The notes under the pieces were generated by a model, which had not been told where the DNA came from, did not search any database, and saw only the letters and a program-made list of their open reading frames with translations. The position numbers and the translations under genes are program-made. Positions 61,753-64,000 of a stretch of DNA of 64,000 nucleotides are shown in pieces. The DNA is from UBA5072 sp963822145 (GTDB lineage: Bacteria > Bacteroidota > Bacteroidia > Bacteroidales > UBA10428), in the NCBI GenBank assembly GCA_963822145.1, contig CAWGGG010000005.1, positions 235,631 through 299,630 on the forward strand. Direction: 5' to 3'. How positions within the stretch are numbered: position 1 is the first letter of the stretch; each line of letters opens with the position of its first letter.

Positions 61753-63548
61753 TTCCCGAAACAATAGATATGATCAACGCCCCTTATATAAATTCTGCCG
61801 TTGGTAAATGCCGGAGTGGTCGCCGAGTGTTCTCCCAGTGCTGATTCACCCACCAGCCGGTATTCTTTGTCGGATGAAACGATGTGCATCACCCCGGTGG
61901 CATCCATCAGGTAAACTTTGTTCTCTGCGATCACAGGCGAGGAATAAATGCTTTTACCAAAATCCTTTTCCCAGTATTTTTCACCTGTTGCTGCATCGTA
62001 GCAGGCGAGGACGCCATAACTGGTGGCCAGAAACAGGTATTTATCATTGGCGACCGGACTGGGAATATCCGATAACAATTCATTGTTCTCCCATAGAATG
62101 GCTGGCTGGATACCGGTTTTAATGGCACACAGCGTAGAATAATCATTAACTGCAAATACAAGTCCATTCGCATATGCAGCCGAAGGTCCCACTTCGCCTC
62201 CGATGCTTTCAATTTTCCATAATTCCTTGCCGTTTAAAGGATTATAAGCCGCCACGTAAGGTTCAGCCACGGTGATAATCTCAGATCTGCTTCCTGTATT
62301 CACCAGGATGGGTGACGACCAGGAAGTCTTAACAGTCCGGTTTGTGCTCCAGACTGTGGCTCCCGTTTTTGCCGAAAGCGCCATTATTTTCTGTGAAGTG
62401 CGCTGGTCATATTGGACAATAACTTTGCCATCATATACCAGTAAGGAAGAAGAGTGACCATAAGGATTGTCCGGAACGCCAAGATCTTTCTCCCAGAGTT
62501 TTTTTCCTGACATATCAAAACCGGCAATATCACCGGTGGCAAATATGGCATATACACCTGCACCATCGGTAGCTGCAGTGGGGGCAGCATACCCTGTTTC
62601 TTCATTCACTCGAGGCTTTTTAGAGCCGTTTCCTACCTGGCCGGTCCATTTAAGCTTTCCTGTGCTGGCATTCAAACAATACACTTCCTGTTTTTCAATA
62701 CTTGCACCCGTAACAAATACATTATCTCCCCAAATGACCGGTGAGCTTTGTCCTGATAACGGAACTTTTTCTTTCCATAACATATTGGTACCTGTACTTC
62801 CGCTCCAGCTGACCGGAACGTTTCGTTTGGAGACAACACCTGCATTTACCCTGAAACCCGGGTAATTATCATTGTTCACCGCCCTGGTTGAGGGCGCTTC
62901 GGAAATGGCATCCCTAGCTGAATCCGTGTCCACTTTTATTGCTGCAATTTCAACAGAATCCGAGGTCCCTGCATTTAATTCCGTAACGGCCACTTCACCC
63001 GAATTAAGCGATTGCTCAAAAGAACCTGATTCACCTGAAGCAGTCCTGTTCAGTTTTTCAGTTAACTCATCCGCAGACAGCACTCCGAATACCACTGCGG
63101 TGATCAAAATAAGACTGCCTCCAGCTATAATCCACCTCCGTGCTTTCTTATGCTGAAGAAGGGTTTCATCTTCGTATGGAGCGGAAAGAACAGGAGTAAT
63201 TTTTCTGCGGTATTCGATAATCTGAAACGAAATGATAACAAGCGCAACCGAAAAAAGCAACAGATACCCGCCTGTCCGTATTTGCCAGGTACTGGTAAAA
63301 TAAGCTTTACGCGACAACAGGTCGAGTGTGCGGATTTCTTTCTGCAACAGCGAATCGGCAGGATTCTCTCTCAACCTTTCCACAAGGCTGTTGATAACAG
63401 TCATGTTTACGGGATCCGCTTTTTTATACTGAACGTAATTGGCTACCAGCAGAACACAAATAAGCATTGCAAACACGCCCGAAACCAGGGCTATTCGTGT
63501 CCATAAACGGTTGCTCCCCCATTTATAAGTTTTGACTTCCGTAGTCAT
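61749..63548 (-). CDS. Membrane-anchored PQQ-like beta-propeller protein
   Basis: 599 residues. Three membrane helices: about residues 18-40, 92-110 and 140-160. A low-complexity Ser/Thr/Asp/Glu-rich linker (165-225) leads to a C-terminal PQQ-like propeller (about 235-599) with blades such as EVYCLNASTGKLKWTGQVG, GVYAIFATGDIAGFDMSGKKLWEKD, VVAYNPLNGKELWKIES-like segments and GVLACYDAATGEKYWEKDFGKSIYSSPVI. With two helices before a cytoplasmic loop and one after, the propeller would face the periplasm. It would be held next to the membrane Fe-S protein encoded upstream and could be the docking or sensing part of the complex. Confidence 0.85.
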   Translation of the reverse strand: MTTEVKTYKWGSNRLWTRIALVSGVFAMLICVLLVANYVQYKKADPVNMTVINSLVERLRENPADSLLQKEIRTLDLLSRKAYFTSTWQIRTGGYLLLFSVALVIISFQIIEYRRKITPVLSAPYEDETLLQHKKARRWIIAGGSLILITAVVFGVLSADELTEKLNRTASGESGSFEQSLNSGEVAVTELNAGTSDSVEIAAIKVDTDSARDAISEAPSTRAVNNDNYPGFRVNAGVVSKRNVPVSWSGSTGTNMLWKEKVPLSGQSSPVIWGDNVFVTGASIEKQEVYCLNASTGKLKWTGQVGNGSKKPRVNEETGYAAPTAATDGAGVYAIFATGDIAGFDMSGKKLWEKDLGVPDNPYGHSSSLLVYDGKVIVQYDQRTSQKIMALSAKTGATVWSTNRTVKTSWSSPILVNTGSRSEIITVAEPYVAAYNPLNGKELWKIESIGGEVGPSAAYANGLVFAVNDYSTLCAIKTGIQPAILWENNELLSDIPSPVANDKYLFLATSYGVLACYDAATGEKYWEKDFGKSIYSSPVIAENKVYLMDATGVMHIVSSDKEYRLVGESALGEHSATTPAFTNGRIYIRGVDHIYCFGK

Positions 63549-63570
63549 TATTTTGTTTTAATCATCATAT

Positions 63571-63602
63571 CAACAAATCAGCAAATCAACAAATCAACAA
63601 CT
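63571..63602. repeat. 8-bp tandem repeat (CAACAAAT) x about 3.5
   Basis: Units CAACAAAT, CAGCAAAT, CAACAAAT and CAACAA run through most of the 54-bp spacer between the membrane Fe-S gene and the anchored propeller gene. Confidence 0.75.
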
Positions 63603-64000
63603 TTACTTAACGGGACAAAATGGTATACACCTTGCACAACTGAAACATTCTGCCTTGTTTGTCTGATAATCTTCCCTGTAACGGTAAATTACCAGTCTGG
63701 CCAAAGTAAGTCCGAAGACCAGTCCGATAAACCCGCCAACGATCCAGCTTCCCGTACGGAATTTATGGATAATCAACTGTGTTTCCTTATATAATTGTTC
63801 AACCGGAGTTTCATTCGATTGAAAAGCGGTAACCTCGTCCGGCATAGTTACTGCACCAGGATCGGCTGTCACATTCATCATTTCTTCCGCCAGCCTGACT
63901 TTGAAATTTACCCGCGCAAAATCCTGGTGGTATTGTGCAGTGGTCCATCCTGAAACAATTACCAATACAGGTGTAATCAAACCATAAATGATCAGTTTCT
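63603..64000 (-). CDS. Membrane Fe-S protein, C-terminal part
   Basis: The frame stays open to the window edge (upstream residues read KLIIYG before LITPVLVIVSG), so the N-terminal part is missing. The visible 132 residues show a membrane helix at the edge, a periplasmic segment of about 75 residues, a second helix (TGSWIVGGFIGLVFGLTLARLVIY) and a closing CFSCARCIPFCP cluster that ends two residues before the stop. It looks like a NapH/RnfB-style membrane ferredoxin. It probably connects the cytoplasmic NADH module of this cluster to the membrane. Its family cannot be fixed without the rest. Confidence 0.7.
   Translation of the reverse strand, partial: KLIIYGLITPVLVIVSGWTTAQYHQDFARVNFKVRLAEEMMNVTADPGAVTMPDEVTAFQSNETPVEQLYKETQLIIHKFRTGSWIVGGFIGLVFGLTLARLVIYRYREDYQTNKAECFSCARCIPFCPVK

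Overview
The window reads as a chromosomal segment of an anaerobic or facultative member of the Bacteroidota, most likely order Bacteroidales or a close relative. Signs are a GH97 SusB-like glucosidase, a DUF5916 outer-membrane protein, LytS/LytTR pairs, a rhamnose operon of the Bacteroidetes type with GH78 and GH130 enzymes, TAnnTTTG-type -7 promoter elements, and mostly absent Shine-Dalgarno sequences. I see no rRNA, tRNA, CRISPR array or complete insertion sequence.

Left part (1-14.4 kb): an NAD(P)-binding epimerase-like fragment cut by the window edge, GH97, dnaK, panB, an RluA-type pseudouridine synthase and a GntP permease. Then comes a minus-strand efflux operon (adaptor, ABC ATPase, small protein, TolC) with no permease gene. 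It is divergent from an NtrC-like regulator and its kinase, and a good sigma-54 promoter lies in front of the efflux operon.

14.5-18.0 kb: a compact four-gene operon: ArsM-like methyltransferase, a 32-residue Lys/Cys peptide, a radical SAM/SPASM enzyme, and a thioredoxin-thioredoxin reductase fusion. It has the layout of a ribosomally made, post-translationally modified peptide (RiPP) pathway, and I do not recognise the precursor. It is followed by YceI, DUF5916, a DUF4405-like protein, a LytS/LytTR pair, an unknown protein, a TrhA/hemolysin III protein and a Pif1-like helicase.

28-37.4 kb: an AraC regulator divergent from rhaT-rhaA-rhaB-GH130-GH78, a rhamnose/rhamnoside utilisation operon ending in a truncated Tat-signal gene. 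37.5-46.5 kb: a second LytS/LytTR pair, an alcohol dehydrogenase next to remnants of a flavodoxin and an AraC gene, then an ABC ATPase, a frameshifted DUF318-type permease and a large FtsX-like permease.

46.5-64 kb: a 17-kb minus-strand cluster, tightly packed except for one 227-bp break. It holds a membrane Fe-S protein, a membrane-anchored beta-propeller, a NuoE-NuoF fusion, a NuoG/GltD-like Fe-S flavoprotein lacking its own NAD(P)H domain, another beta-propeller, a ferredoxin-like protein, a radical SAM enzyme, a DUF116-polyprenyl synthase fusion, two squalene/terpene-cyclase-like proteins, a CobW-type GTPase, a glycosyltransferase and a third beta-propeller. It looks like an electron-transfer system joined to synthesis of a cyclised polyprenyl compound. 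This and the RiPP-like operon are the two best candidates for undescribed systems.

Spacers in many places carry short tandem repeats (7-15 bp units), several with a matching inverted arm. The unit sequence differs at every locus but the architecture recurs.
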